Source: Flavimaricola sp.
GTDB taxonomy: Bacteria > Pseudomonadota > Alphaproteobacteria > Rhodobacterales > Rhodobacteraceae
Length of the DNA: 64,000 bases
Assembly: GCA_020629175.1 (NCBI GenBank)
Contig: JAHDDU010000006.1
Coordinates: forward strand, 44,625 to 108,624
Direction of reading: 5' to 3'
The notes below the pieces were generated by a model, which saw nothing but the letters and a program-made list of their open reading frames with translations, did no database searches and had not been told where the DNA came from. The translations under genes and the position numbers were made by a program. Below, piece after piece: positions 18,915-27,958 of this stretch; the stretch's first letter is position 1; each line of letters opens with the position of its first letter.

Positions 18915-19679
18915 TTACGCTTTCCTACGAAAACCTAAACTTAAAATCAGCGCCTGCGGGCCCCCATGGCGGTCAATCTCGCCGTCCAACTGCTCCGCAT
19001 AAACGTCGATAAGGTCTAGTCGTTTTGGCACTGACGTAACGGGCACCCCAGCCCCGTTCACCTGGACCGTGATTGTGCATCTTTCGCCCTCTGCACGCGC
19101 AATGACGCGACAGGCCCGACGGTGGTCGCCGCCTGCCAAAACGCGAAGCACTTCGGTGACGAAAAGACTTGTCGCAACGGCCTGATCGGCTGGCAGCTCC
19201 ATCGTTTCGAGATCAAGCTCGACCGCGTGGCCATCGACCATCTCCATACGATCAATGACTTCCGGCAGAACATCGGCAAGGGCCACGGTCTGGGACAAAT
19301 CGGTGCGAAATACGGCGTCCTGAATGTCTGCCAGACTGCGGACACGCTCTTGCATGCGGCTGAGGATTTCGCGCTCAGCATCCGTAGCGACAAGACGCCG
19401 CTTCATCGACATGATGGAAGACATCATTTGCAATGCGTTTCCGGTGTGGTGATGCACCGCCAGCAGTTGCTCAGTCTTTGGCGCGTCTGGCTTAGGAGTC
19501 CAGCGCTGGACCACCCAAAAAACAGCCATTGTCAAAACCAGCATTGCGAAAGTTGCGCTCAGAATGCCGAACTCGAACCCAAACGCAACCGGACCCACAA
19601 CAAGGACCACACCCACCGCAGCAGCGACCAACGCGGCCTTTGCAGCCGTTCTCACCCTCGTGGCAGCTGGCGGGATCAC
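18915..19679 (-). CDS. Membrane histidine-kinase-like protein (HWE/HisKA_2 type) of the general stress locus
   Basis: This 254-residue protein has two membrane helices (about 13-33 and 37-58) and then a cytoplasmic part. An H-box resembling HisKA_2 (AVHHHTGNALQMMSSIMSM) lies at about 74-92. The ATP-binding half is short and poor: where the N-box Asn is expected the sequence reads VTEVLRVLAGGDHRR, and the G1 region reads VNGAGVPVTSVPKRL. It may be a weak kinase, a phosphatase or a pseudokinase scaffold acting on PhyR. Its ATG overlaps the ecfG stop by four bases, so it is translated with ecfG. The position suggests PhyK/PhyP-like control of the PhyR-NepR-EcfG switch. Confidence 0.8.
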   Translation of the reverse strand: MIPPAATRVRTAAKAALVAAAVGVVLVVGPVAFGFEFGILSATFAMLVLTMAVFWVVQRWTPKPDAPKTEQLLAVHHHTGNALQMMSSIMSMKRRLVATDAEREILSRMQERVRSLADIQDAVFRTDLSQTVALADVLPEVIDRMEMVDGHAVELDLETMELPADQAVATSLFVTEVLRVLAGGDHRRACRVIARAEGERCTITVQVNGAGVPVTSVPKRLDLIDVYAEQLDGEIDRHGGPQALILSLGFRRKA

Positions 19680-20233
19680 CAGTGGCGCCCGCGACCGTCT
19701 GCCAAAACGGATGCCGTTTCCAGATCAGTCAACTCGGGGCTCTCATCCGGGCTCAGTTCTAATAGCTCGGTCAATCGCCGCCGTGCTCTGTTGGCCCGGC
19801 TCTTAACCGTTCCCACGGCCACACCAGTCATCTCGGCAGCTTCCTCATAGGAAAATCCAGAGGCTCCAACGAGGGCCAGCGCCTCGCGCTGCTCATCCGG
19901 CAACTTGGCAAAGGCGCGCAGAAAATCATTCATCTGCAACCGACCGTCGTGCGCTGGCTTCTCTGCCAGTTTCGCCGTCATGGCCCCATCAACATCCGCA
20001 ACTATGCGCTTGGCCTTCCGCTTGTCGGAATAGAATGAATTTCGCAGGATGGTAAACAACCATGCTTTCAGGTTCGTGCCTGTCTGAAACTTGTCAAAGT
20101 TGCCCCACGCCCGAACCACTGCATCCTGCACAAGATCGTCGGCATCCACAGCGTCACGCGTCAATCCCATGGCAAAAGCGCGCATGGCGGGCAAATGCTC
20201 GATGAGTTCCTCACGCGGGTCGCGCGCCGTCAT
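19676..20233 (-). CDS. ecfG: General stress response ECF sigma factor EcfG
   Basis: EcfG is the ECF15-class sigma factor that transcribes general stress genes. The 185-residue protein has sigma region 2 at about 15-80 (DAVDADDLVQDAVVRAWGNFDKFQTGTN in outline, with LKAWLFTILRN) and region 4 at about 110-160 (LPDEQREALALVGASGFSYEEAAE). The tail is acidic. Its start overlaps nepR by four bases, so anti-sigma and sigma are co-translated. It recognises GGAAC-type promoters, and a candidate lies upstream of nepR. Confidence 0.94.
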   Translation of the reverse strand: MTARDPREELIEHLPAMRAFAMGLTRDAVDADDLVQDAVVRAWGNFDKFQTGTNLKAWLFTILRNSFYSDKRKAKRIVADVDGAMTAKLAEKPAHDGRLQMNDFLRAFAKLPDEQREALALVGASGFSYEEAAEMTGVAVGTVKSRANRARRRLTELLELSPDESPELTDLETASVLADGRGRHW

Positions 20234-20400
20234 TGTGGCGATCCTTCAGGATCATCCGCGCCCTTATCGGTTTTCTTCAAATCCTCGATGAGCTGTAGAA
20301 ACCGGTCGGGAACGTCCTCAGACAAAACATCGTCAAACGCACGCCGCAACTGCGCATCAATCGCCTCAGACGGTGGATCGCGGTCTTGCTCGCCTGACAT
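20230..20400 (-). CDS. nepR: Anti-sigma factor NepR
   Basis: This is a 56-residue protein with the NepR core LRRAFDDVLSEDVPDRFLQLIEDL at about 24-46 (shown here in full family register) and charged disordered tails. NepR holds EcfG inactive until phosphorylated PhyR's sigma-like domain takes it away. The ATG at 20400 is chosen because AAAGGACAAAGG precedes it; an earlier in-frame ATG at 20415 would add five residues. It is divergent from phyR across a 120-bp control region. Confidence 0.92.
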   Translation of the reverse strand: MSGEQDRDPPSEAIDAQLRRAFDDVLSEDVPDRFLQLIEDLKKTDKGADDPEGSPQ

Positions 20401-20468
20401 CCTTTGTCCTTTCAAACGCCCAACTTGATTGACGGCGTGCCACGAAGGGTTACGATTTGCATAGACCT

Positions 20469-20493
20469 AATGCGCAAATCGCTTATTTGTTCC
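20469..20493 (-). promoter_or_regulatory. Candidate EcfG promoter of nepR-ecfG
   Basis: Reading on the minus strand there is GGAAC (20493-20489), 16 bases, then CATT (20472-20469). The EcfG consensus as I know it is GGAAC-N16/17-CGTT, so one base differs. It lies 69 bp from the nepR ATG, a sensible distance, and would give autoregulation. Confidence 0.45.
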
Positions 20494-20520
20494 ATAGCAT
20501 TTTTGGAGGACTGCGACATC

Positions 20521-21321
20521 GTGGGTGATCTGACTAAAGCGGCAGACAGCGTGAAACGCCACCTGCCCTACCTGCGACGGTACGCGCGCGCGCTTACCGG
20601 TGATCAGCCCACGGGCGACAGCATCGCGATGGAGGCGCTTAAATCCTATCTGCAATCGCCACAGGCAGGCCAACCTGCGGTCAAAGTACATATGTTTGCG
20701 GCTTTTCACGCGGTTTGGCAAAAGGCGGGGAAACCCACCGGCGATGGCGAAACCGGCCTCAAAGCGCGCGCGCAGCATCACTTGGCCAAGCTGACCCCAA
20801 ACAGCCGTGAGGCGCTGCTCCTCAACTCGGTCGAGGAATTTTCTGTTGCGGACGTGGCTGAGATCCTTGGGATAACCCTCGAGACTGCTGAAGTTTTGCT
20901 GGCAACGGCCAAGCAGGACCTCAAGAACAGTGTCCTCGGCCGTGTGATGATCATTGAGGATGAGGCTATCATCGCGCTGGATCTTCAGACCATCGTCACG
21001 TCGCTTGGCCACAGCGTTACAGGCGTTGCAAGAACACAAACGGCAGCTGCAAAGCTTGCTGCAGAGCGCAAACCCGATCTGGTACTGGCCGACATCCAGC
21101 TGGCGGATGACTCCTCAGGGATTGATGCAGTGCGAGATATCTTGGGCTCAGGCATCGATTGCCCAGTGATCTTTATCACCGCTTTCCCTGAACGTTTGCT
21201 CACCGGAGAACGGCCCGAGCCCGCGTTTCTGATCTCCAAGCCGTATCTCGAGGATCAGGTTCAGTCCGCCGTCAGCCAGGCGATGTTTTTCGCATCCACC
21301 GAAACGCTTACCTCAAACTGA
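20521..21321 (+). CDS. phyR: Anti-anti-sigma response regulator PhyR
   Basis: PhyR has an N-terminal sigma-like domain (about 10-135, containing HLPYLRRYARALTG and LTPNSREALLLNSVEEFSVADVAEILG). A C-terminal receiver begins RVMIIEDEAIIALDLQ at about 141, with phospho-Asp 191 (LADIQLAD) and Lys 240. The motif ITAFPERLLTGERPEP is diagnostic. On phosphorylation the sigma-like domain captures NepR and frees EcfG. I start it at the GTG at 20521, with GGAGGA ten bases upstream; an ATG at 20470 would add an unlikely hydrophobic leader. Length 266 matches the family. Its 3' end overlaps the convergent BrkB gene by 9 bp. Confidence 0.94.
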   Translation: MGDLTKAADSVKRHLPYLRRYARALTGDQPTGDSIAMEALKSYLQSPQAGQPAVKVHMFAAFHAVWQKAGKPTGDGETGLKARAQHHLAKLTPNSREALLLNSVEEFSVADVAEILGITLETAEVLLATAKQDLKNSVLGRVMIIEDEAIIALDLQTIVTSLGHSVTGVARTQTAAAKLAAERKPDLVLADIQLADDSSGIDAVRDILGSGIDCPVIFITAFPERLLTGERPEPAFLISKPYLEDQVQSAVSQAMFFASTETLTSN

Positions 21322-22185
21322 AACAGCCTCCGGTGTGACGATTGGCTCGGCGTCCGTCGGCTTTTTGCCCTCCAGGATCACGTTGAACGCGGCCCCCATC
21401 AGCACAAGATAGGCACTGATATAGAGCCACATCAGCATCGCGATGACCGCGCCGATAGAGCCGTATACTTCGTTGTAGCTGCCAAAATTGGTGAGGTAGT
21501 AGGAAAACCCCACTGAGGCCGCGACCCACAGAATAACCACCAGAAAGGCACCGGGCGTGATCCAGCGCATCCGAAAGCCGCGCCGGTTGGGGCCATAGCG
21601 ATACAGTACCGACAAAGCGATCATCATGATGCAAAATGTGATGACCAGCCGCAGAACTTCCAACAGCCAGGAGATTGAGGCCGCAAGCGGCACAAAGGCC
21701 AATGCAATCGGCAGGATCACTACCAACAAAAGCGCAAAGATCGAAATCCCGATGAGCACAAGGGTCAAAAACAGCGCAACGATGTAGTGCCACAGACCGG
21801 ACCGATTGGGACGGCCATTGATCGCGTTTAGCCCTTGGACCAAAGCGGCAACCCCTGCCCGCGCAGACCACATGGCGAGCATCACGGACACTAGTGTCGC
21901 AATCCCCAAAGTGCCTGTCTGTGCAGACAGCAGACGTTCAATCTGCGCTTTGAACAAGGCAAAGGCATCTGGCGGAATGATATCTTCCATGAGCGAAAAT
22001 TGCTCGTCGACGATGACAGGATCAGCAACCAAGCCGAACAATGCAATCAGCGCCGCGATGCCGGGAAAGATCGCAAACATCCCAAAAAACGCAACGCCCG
22101 CCGCGATCAGCCCAAGGTGCACACGCTCCGCAAGGCCGAAGACATCTCGGCCAACTCTCAGAGCCCGTTTCAGTTTTTGCCACAC
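21313..22185 (-). CDS. YihY/virulence factor BrkB family membrane protein
   Basis: This is a 290-residue integral membrane protein with six hydrophobic segments. It shows typical BrkB signatures: AAGVAFFGMFAIFPGIAALIALFGLV near the start, LYRYGPNRRGFRMRWITPGA in the middle and SYNEVYGSIGAVIAMLMWLYISAYLVLMGAAFN near the end. The family was once called ribonuclease BN, but its real function is not settled; envelope or lipid-transport roles have been proposed. Proximity to the stress locus may mean EcfG control, though I see no promoter match. Confidence 0.92.
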   Translation of the reverse strand: MWQKLKRALRVGRDVFGLAERVHLGLIAAGVAFFGMFAIFPGIAALIALFGLVADPVIVDEQFSLMEDIIPPDAFALFKAQIERLLSAQTGTLGIATLVSVMLAMWSARAGVAALVQGLNAINGRPNRSGLWHYIVALFLTLVLIGISIFALLLVVILPIALAFVPLAASISWLLEVLRLVITFCIMMIALSVLYRYGPNRRGFRMRWITPGAFLVVILWVAASVGFSYYLTNFGSYNEVYGSIGAVIAMLMWLYISAYLVLMGAAFNVILEGKKPTDAEPIVTPEAVSV

Positions 22186-22390
22186 ACCATGCCCCTTTGG
22201 ACGTTCTCTTGCTGCGCTATATAGAGCGACAAACCCAAAACGTCACGACACGGCAGCACCCGCTGCGGACCGGGTCGCAACAGCCCCGGTGTTTTTTGGC
22301 CGACGATGCGGTGGGAGGCAAGAATCCACTCGCATGCCCCAGCAATACGGTTAACATTCTGCAAAACAGAAACAAATCGCAGTTAATGCC

Positions 22391-23029
22391 GTGCTAGACA
22401 TCACCACCCACATTACAGCAGTTGCTGACATGATCCATGAGCGTCGCGCGCAGCAACGCCGCGTGCTGGTTGCAATTGCCGGCGCTCCGGCAAGCGGTAA
22501 GTCGACCTTGGCAGAGGAGGTTGCAAAACGCCTGCGTCTGCAACAATGCGGCGCGGAAGTCGTCCCGATGGACGGCTTTCATCTCGACAATGCAGTGCTG
22601 GAGGCGCGCGGTATATTGCCGCGCAAAGGTGCGCCGGAAACCTTTGACGCCCTTGGATTTGTCCATACGGTCCAGCGTTTGCGCGACCCGGAAGAGGTGA
22701 TCGTGCCAAAATTTGACCGCCCGCGTGATCTGGCCATTGCAGGAGCGGTCGCCGTGCCCGGGGATTGCCCGGTTGTGATTGTTGAGGGCAACTACCTGTT
22801 GTTTGACGAATACCCTTGGGCGCAACTGGCCCCTATCTGGGACATCGCCGCCCGCATTGATGTCCCGATGGAGGATTTGCGCGCCCGCCTCATCCAGCGC
22901 TGGCTGACCCAAGGCCTGAGCCGGACATCAGCCACCAAACGCGCCGAAGGCAACGATATTCCCAACGCGCAGCGCGTGATCGACAGGGCATTGCCCGCAG
23001 ATTTGATCCTCACAACCGGAAATTCTTAA
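22391..23029 (+). CDS. P-loop nucleoside/sugar kinase family protein (uridine kinase/pantothenate kinase fold)
   Basis: The 212-residue protein has a Walker A motif AGAPASGKSTLA at about 30-41 and VPMDGFHLDNAVLEARG at about 60-75, as in the uridine kinase/PRK/PanK fold; PVVIVEGNYLLFDE is the Walker B region. E. coli YggC, annotated as a kinase of this fold, is similar in layout. The substrate is not evident. The start is a GTG at 22391 without an obvious ribosome site, so a later ATG is possible. The glg operon begins 40 bp downstream. An inverted repeat TTCTG-CAAAA-CAGAA at 22357-22371 lies just upstream. Confidence 0.8.
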   Translation: MLDITTHITAVADMIHERRAQQRRVLVAIAGAPASGKSTLAEEVAKRLRLQQCGAEVVPMDGFHLDNAVLEARGILPRKGAPETFDALGFVHTVQRLRDPEEVIVPKFDRPRDLAIAGAVAVPGDCPVVIVEGNYLLFDEYPWAQLAPIWDIAARIDVPMEDLRARLIQRWLTQGLSRTSATKRAEGNDIPNAQRVIDRALPADLILTTGNS

Positions 23030-23069
23030 TCTTGTTGTGACACCGGCAAAGCTGTGCCTATGCTAGCTT

Positions 23070-25265
23070 ATGGGTTCCAAGACTGCCTTCCCCCTCGATA
23101 CCGCAACCGTGCAGGCGCTGCTGCACGCCCGCCACCCCGATCCTTTCGCCGCACTCGGGCCGCACAAACACGGGCGCAGCCGCTGGGTCACAGCCATGGA
23201 TCCGGGGGCTGAGACGCTTAGCGCCGTCGTTGGAACAAAGGCGTATCCGCTGGACCGCATCGATGGCGCCCTGTTTTCGGGCAAAGTGCCGGGCACCAAA
23301 CCCTACCACCTGCGCGGCGCGGCGCGCGGCGACGCCTGGGAGTATGAAGACGCCTATGGCTTTGGCCCAGTCCTCACAGAGCAGGATGAGTACCTCATCG
23401 CCGAAGGCACGCACCAGAACCTATGGCACGCCCTTGGCGCACATGTGATGATACACGAAGGATCAGCTGGCACGCATTTCGCCGTTTGGGCCCCTGCCGC
23501 CTCTCGCGTTTCCGTCGTCGGCGATTTTAACGCTTGGGACGGTCGCAGGCACATGATGCGCAGCCGTGGCACGTCTGGCGTGTGGGAAATCTTTGTCCCC
23601 GGCGCGGGCGAAGGTCAGGCGTATAAGTATGAAATCGCGGGCTCCGATGGCGCAGTTGGCCCGCTCAAATCCGACCCGGTGGGCTTTGGCTCGCAACACG
23701 CGCCCGAGAATGCAAGCGTCATACGCGACATCTCCGGCTACGGATGGTCTGATGCGGGCTGGATGGACGCGCGTGCCCCCAAACATAGCCGCGACGCACC
23801 CATTTCCATCTACGAAGTCCACCTCGGCTCGTGGCGCCGACGCATCGACGAGGATGGCCGCCCGCTCAGCTACAAAGAACTCGCGACAGACCTCGTCGAA
23901 TATGTGCAGGACCTTGGTTTTACCCACATCGAACTGATGCCCGTCTCAGAATTTCCCTTCGACGGATCATGGGGTTACCAACCCGTAGGCCTTTACGCGC
24001 CCACAATCCGTTTCGGGCCGCCGCATGAATTCCGCGATCTGATTGACGCGGCCCACACCGCAGGCCTGGGCGTGCTGCTCGATTGGGTGCCCGGACACTT
24101 CCCCACGGATGAGCACGGCCTCGGCCAATTCGACGGCACGCATCTCTATGAACATGCGGATCCAAAAGAAGGGTTCCATCAGGACTGGAACACCCTGATC
24201 TACAACTACGGCCGGGTTGAGGTTGCCAATTACCTCACCGCCAACGCGCTCTACTGGCTTGATGAATATCACATCGACGGCCTCCGCGTGGATGCGGTGG
24301 CCTCAATGCTCTACCGCGATTATTCGCGCCAGCCCGGCGAATGGATCCCAAATAAAGACGGTGGCAACGAGAATTACGAAGCGATTGACTTGTTCAAGAC
24401 CACCAACACCCTCGCCTATGGACAGTACCCCGGCATCATGACCGTGGCCGAAGAGAGCACCTCCTTTCCCGGTGTATCGCAGCCAGTGGATCATGGCGGC
24501 CTTGGCTTTGGCTACAAATGGAACATGGGGTGGATGAACGACACGCTGCACTACATGCAGCTCGACCCGATTTTTCGCAAACACCACCACGATGCGCTGA
24601 CCCGCCCCATCCTGTGGCAGTACTCCGAGAATTTCGTCCTACCGATCAGCCATGATGAAGTGGTCCACGGCAAAGGCTCGATGCTGTCGAAAATGCCCGG
24701 CACTGAATGGGACCGTTTTGCCAACCTGCGCGCGTACTACGGATACATGTGGGGCTTTCCGGGCAAAAAGCTCTTGTTCATGGGCTGCGAGTTTGGCCAG
24801 CCAGAAGAATGGAACCACGACGCGCAACTCAACTGGGATTGCCTGCAAGATCCGCGCCACGCGGGCCTTCAAGCCTTGATCCGGGATCTGAACCGCCTCT
24901 ACCGTGACCGCCCCGCCTTGCACGCCAAGGATTGTGAGCCCGACGGCTTTCAATGGGTTGATGGTGGCAACGCCGACCATTCCGTTCTCAGCTGGCTCCG
25001 CTTTGGCGGGCCGGATGACCCGCCCTGCCTGATCGTCTGCAACATGACGCCGGTTGAACGGCCTAATTACGGGATCGGCGTTCCAACAAAAGGGTACTGG
25101 CGCGAGGAACTTAATACGGACTCGCGCATTTATGGTGGGGGGGATCGCGGTAACCTTGGCGGTGTAGAGGCTAGGGAGGAGGGTCTCCACGGCCAACCTG
25201 CTTCGATCCACCCCACCCTGCCGCCACTCTCAACGCTGATATTCACGTTCGACGGCTCAACGTAA
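23070..25265 (+). CDS. glgB: 1,4-alpha-glucan branching enzyme
   Basis: GlgB cuts alpha-1,4 chains and rejoins them as alpha-1,6 branches in glycogen. The 731-residue protein has an N1 domain (about 15-110), a CBM48 domain (about 125-220, HFAVWAPAASRVSVVGDFNAWDG region) and a GH13 barrel. In the barrel HIDGLRVDAVASML carries the nucleophile Asp at about 408, TVAEES the acid Glu at about 461, and PISHDEVVHGKGSM the third carboxylate. Its length equals E. coli GlgB. It is the first gene of the glycogen cluster, and glgC follows after 15 bp. Confidence 0.97.
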   Translation: MGSKTAFPLDTATVQALLHARHPDPFAALGPHKHGRSRWVTAMDPGAETLSAVVGTKAYPLDRIDGALFSGKVPGTKPYHLRGAARGDAWEYEDAYGFGPVLTEQDEYLIAEGTHQNLWHALGAHVMIHEGSAGTHFAVWAPAASRVSVVGDFNAWDGRRHMMRSRGTSGVWEIFVPGAGEGQAYKYEIAGSDGAVGPLKSDPVGFGSQHAPENASVIRDISGYGWSDAGWMDARAPKHSRDAPISIYEVHLGSWRRRIDEDGRPLSYKELATDLVEYVQDLGFTHIELMPVSEFPFDGSWGYQPVGLYAPTIRFGPPHEFRDLIDAAHTAGLGVLLDWVPGHFPTDEHGLGQFDGTHLYEHADPKEGFHQDWNTLIYNYGRVEVANYLTANALYWLDEYHIDGLRVDAVASMLYRDYSRQPGEWIPNKDGGNENYEAIDLFKTTNTLAYGQYPGIMTVAEESTSFPGVSQPVDHGGLGFGYKWNMGWMNDTLHYMQLDPIFRKHHHDALTRPILWQYSENFVLPISHDEVVHGKGSMLSKMPGTEWDRFANLRAYYGYMWGFPGKKLLFMGCEFGQPEEWNHDAQLNWDCLQDPRHAGLQALIRDLNRLYRDRPALHAKDCEPDGFQWVDGGNADHSVLSWLRFGGPDDPPCLIVCNMTPVERPNYGIGVPTKGYWREELNTDSRIYGGGDRGNLGGVEAREEGLHGQPASIHPTLPPLSTLIFTFDGST

Positions 25266-25280
25266 CTCGGGAGGATACGC

Positions 25281-26543
25281 ATGGACCAGACAAGACGATT
25301 GACGCAACGCTCAATGGCGTTCGTCCTCGCAGGCGGGCGCGGATCGCGGCTCAAAGAGATGACGGACCGCCGGGTCAAACCCGCCGTACCCTTTGGCGGC
25401 AAAACCCGGATCATCGATTTTGCCCTGTCAAACGCAATGAACTCCGGCATCCGCAAGATGGCCGTTGCCACGCAATACAAGGCCCACAGCCTCATACGCC
25501 ATTGCCATCGCGGCTGGTCCTTCTTTCGGGCGGAACGCAACGAATTTCTGGACATTCTGCCCGCCTCGCAGCGTGGTGGAAATGAAAATTGGTACCTTGG
25601 CACCGCAGATGCGGTGACCCAAAACATCGATATCGTTGATAGCTATGATGTTGATTACGTTATCATTTTGGCGGGTGACCACATTTACAAGATGGACTAC
25701 GAGATCATGCTCCGCCAGCATGTGGAAACCAAGGCGGATGTCACGATCGGCTGCCTTACTGTCCCGCGAGAAGAGGCGACAGCTTTTGGTGTGATGGCCA
25801 CGGACACCGCTGGCCAAATCACCGAGTTTCTCGAAAAACCGGCCGACCCGCCCGGCACGCCAGACGATGCGACTAAAGCGCTCGCCTCTATGGGGATCTA
25901 TGTCTTCTCCTGGCCGTTCTTGCGGGAGCTCTTGGAGAAGGACAGAGACGATCCGAATTCCAGCCATGACTTCGGCAACGACCTGATCCCGGACATCGTG
26001 AAGGGTGGTAAGGCCATGGCGCATCGCTTTGACGTCTCTTGCGTCCGTCACCCGGACGCACCCGCCTATTGGCGTGATGTTGGGACGGTTGATGCCTTTT
26101 GGCAGGCCAATATTGATCTGACGGATTTCACGCCGGATCTGAACCTCTGGGACAACGAATGGCCGATCTGGACATATTCGGAATCCGTACCGCCTGCCAA
26201 ATTCATCCACGATGAAAAGGCCCGGCGCGGTATGGCAATTTCATCCATGGTATCAGGGGGATGCGTGATCTCGGGCACCGAGGTACGCAATTCGCTCTTG
26301 TTTACCAACGTTCATTCAAACTCCTACTCTGTCCTCGATCACGCCGTCGTCCTGCCCAACGTCACGATCGGGCGGCACGCGGTGCTGCGCAACGTGGTCA
26401 TTGATCGCGGTGTCGTCATCCCAGAGGGACTCGTGGTTGGCGAGGACTCAACAGAAGATGCCAAGCATTTCCGCGTCACGGACAAGGGCGTCACCCTGAT
26501 CACGCAGGACATGGTGAACGCATGGGCCAAAACCAAATCATGA
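25281..26543 (+). CDS. glgC: Glucose-1-phosphate adenylyltransferase
   Basis: GlgC makes ADP-glucose, the committed step of glycogen synthesis. The 420-residue protein has [28 protein letters not shown] at the nucleotide site, the GTADAVTQN and GDHIYKMDY motifs and a left-handed helix C-terminus ([24 protein letters not shown] in outline). A strong GGGAGG site precedes the ATG. Its last codons overlap the start of glgA (ATGA), so both are translationally coupled. Allosteric control by sugar phosphates is expected from the family. Confidence 0.97.
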   Translation: MDQTRRLTQRSMAFVLAGGRGSRLKEMTDRRVKPAVPFGGKTRIIDFALSNAMNSGIRKMAVATQYKAHSLIRHCHRGWSFFRAERNEFLDILPASQRGGNENWYLGTADAVTQNIDIVDSYDVDYVIILAGDHIYKMDYEIMLRQHVETKADVTIGCLTVPREEATAFGVMATDTAGQITEFLEKPADPPGTPDDATKALASMGIYVFSWPFLRELLEKDRDDPNSSHDFGNDLIPDIVKGGKAMAHRFDVSCVRHPDAPAYWRDVGTVDAFWQANIDLTDFTPDLNLWDNEWPIWTYSESVPPAKFIHDEKARRGMAISSMVSGGCVISGTEVRNSLLFTNVHSNSYSVLDHAVVLPNVTIGRHAVLRNVVIDRGVVIPEGLVVGEDSTEDAKHFRVTDKGVTLITQDMVNAWAKTKS

Positions 26544-27958
26544 CGCGCGTCCTGTCAGTGACGTCGGAATGCGCGCCGCTGGTCAAAACCGGCGGATTGG
26601 CAGACGTCGCGGGCGCATTGCCGGGTGCTTTGGCCGAACATGGCGTCGAGATGCGCACCCTGCTGCCCGGCTATCGCCAAGTGATGGCCCAACTGTCCGG
26701 CATCAAAACCGTCCACAAACTCTCGCTCTTTGGCGGCACGGCCGAAGTGAAATCTGCCAACGCAGCGGGGCTTGATCTTCTGATCCTCGACGCGCCGCAT
26801 CTGTTTGACCGCCCGGGCAACATCTACCTCGGCCCCGACGGCAAAGATTGGCCCGACAACCCCGAGCGGTTTGCGGCGCTGAGCCAGGTCGCCGCCAAAA
26901 TCGGCACCGGCGCATTGCCCGATTGGACGCCCGACGTCATCCATGCGCATGATTGGCAAGCTGCTCTCATACCCGAATACCTGCCAAAGGCGGGCCGTCC
27001 GAGCGTCGTACTGACCATTCACAACATCGCCTTCCACGGATTGGCGGATGTTGAAAAAATGAAAGTATTGGGCCTCGAAAAGGCACGGTTTACCCGTGAT
27101 GGGTTCGAATTTTGGGGTAAGATTTCCGCCTTAAAAGCGGGGCTGATGGGCGCGGACAAGCTGACCACCGTCTCTCCGACTTACGCTGGCGAGCTGATGA
27201 CCGAGCATTTCGGCATGGGATTAGATGGCGTGATGCGGCACAGGCGCGCCGATCTCTCTGGCATCCTGAATGGCATTGACGAAGACGTCTGGAACCCGGC
27301 CACCGACCCACTTATCGCCCACTACAAAACCGCCGCAGGCAAGTCCAAAAACAAGAAAGCCTTGCGTCGCGAGTTTGGCCTGCCCGATGCGGATGGCCCA
27401 CTCTGCGTCGTCGTTTCACGACTGACGGGGCAAAAGGGGCTGGATCTGTTACTTGACTGCCTGCCCAACCTTTTGGCGCAGGGCGGACAGTTGGTTCTAC
27501 TAGGGTCCGGTGATCCGCACTTGGAGGACGGCTTCCGCCGTGCCGCCGAGGATCCAAACGTCGCCGTCACCATCGGTTATGATGAAGCGCTCTCCCATCG
27601 ACTAATCGCAGGCGGCGATGCGATCCTCATCCCGTCGCGGTTCGAACCATGCGGCCTGACCCAGCTCTACGGCCTGCAATACGGCACCATCCCCCTCGTG
27701 GCTCTCACCGGCGGCTTGGCCGACACGGTGATCAACGCCTCCCCTGCTGCCCTGGCCACAGGCGTGGCAACGGGCGTTCAATTCCACCCGATCAGTCACG
27801 ATTCTCTCAATTCCGCGCTCGACCGTCTTTGCTCGCTCTACAAAGATCGCAAAACTTGGGCGCAGTTGCAGAAAAACGCCCTCAAACAGCCCGTGGGCTG
27901 GGGTCCCTCTGCGGCAGCCTATGCAGCGCTCTACAAGGATGTTACGCCCCCCGCATGA
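26540..27958 (+). CDS. glgA: Glycogen synthase (ADP-glucose)
   Basis: GlgA is a GT5 glycosyltransferase that extends alpha-1,4-glucan from ADP-glucose. The 472-residue protein starts [20 protein letters not shown], with the ADP-glucose-binding KTGGL at residues 16-20. It also has the second GT-B motif [23 protein letters not shown] near 370-390. The ATG at 26540 overlaps the glgC stop; a frame beginning at 26522 is less likely. Its stop overlaps the glgX start in the same way. Confidence 0.97.
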   Translation: MTRVLSVTSECAPLVKTGGLADVAGALPGALAEHGVEMRTLLPGYRQVMAQLSGIKTVHKLSLFGGTAEVKSANAAGLDLLILDAPHLFDRPGNIYLGPDGKDWPDNPERFAALSQVAAKIGTGALPDWTPDVIHAHDWQAALIPEYLPKAGRPSVVLTIHNIAFHGLADVEKMKVLGLEKARFTRDGFEFWGKISALKAGLMGADKLTTVSPTYAGELMTEHFGMGLDGVMRHRRADLSGILNGIDEDVWNPATDPLIAHYKTAAGKSKNKKALRREFGLPDADGPLCVVVSRLTGQKGLDLLLDCLPNLLAQGGQLVLLGSGDPHLEDGFRRAAEDPNVAVTIGYDEALSHRLIAGGDAILIPSRFEPCGLTQLYGLQYGTIPLVALTGGLADTVINASPAALATGVATGVQFHPISHDSLNSALDRLCSLYKDRKTWAQLQKNALKQPVGWGPSAAAYAALYKDVTPPA

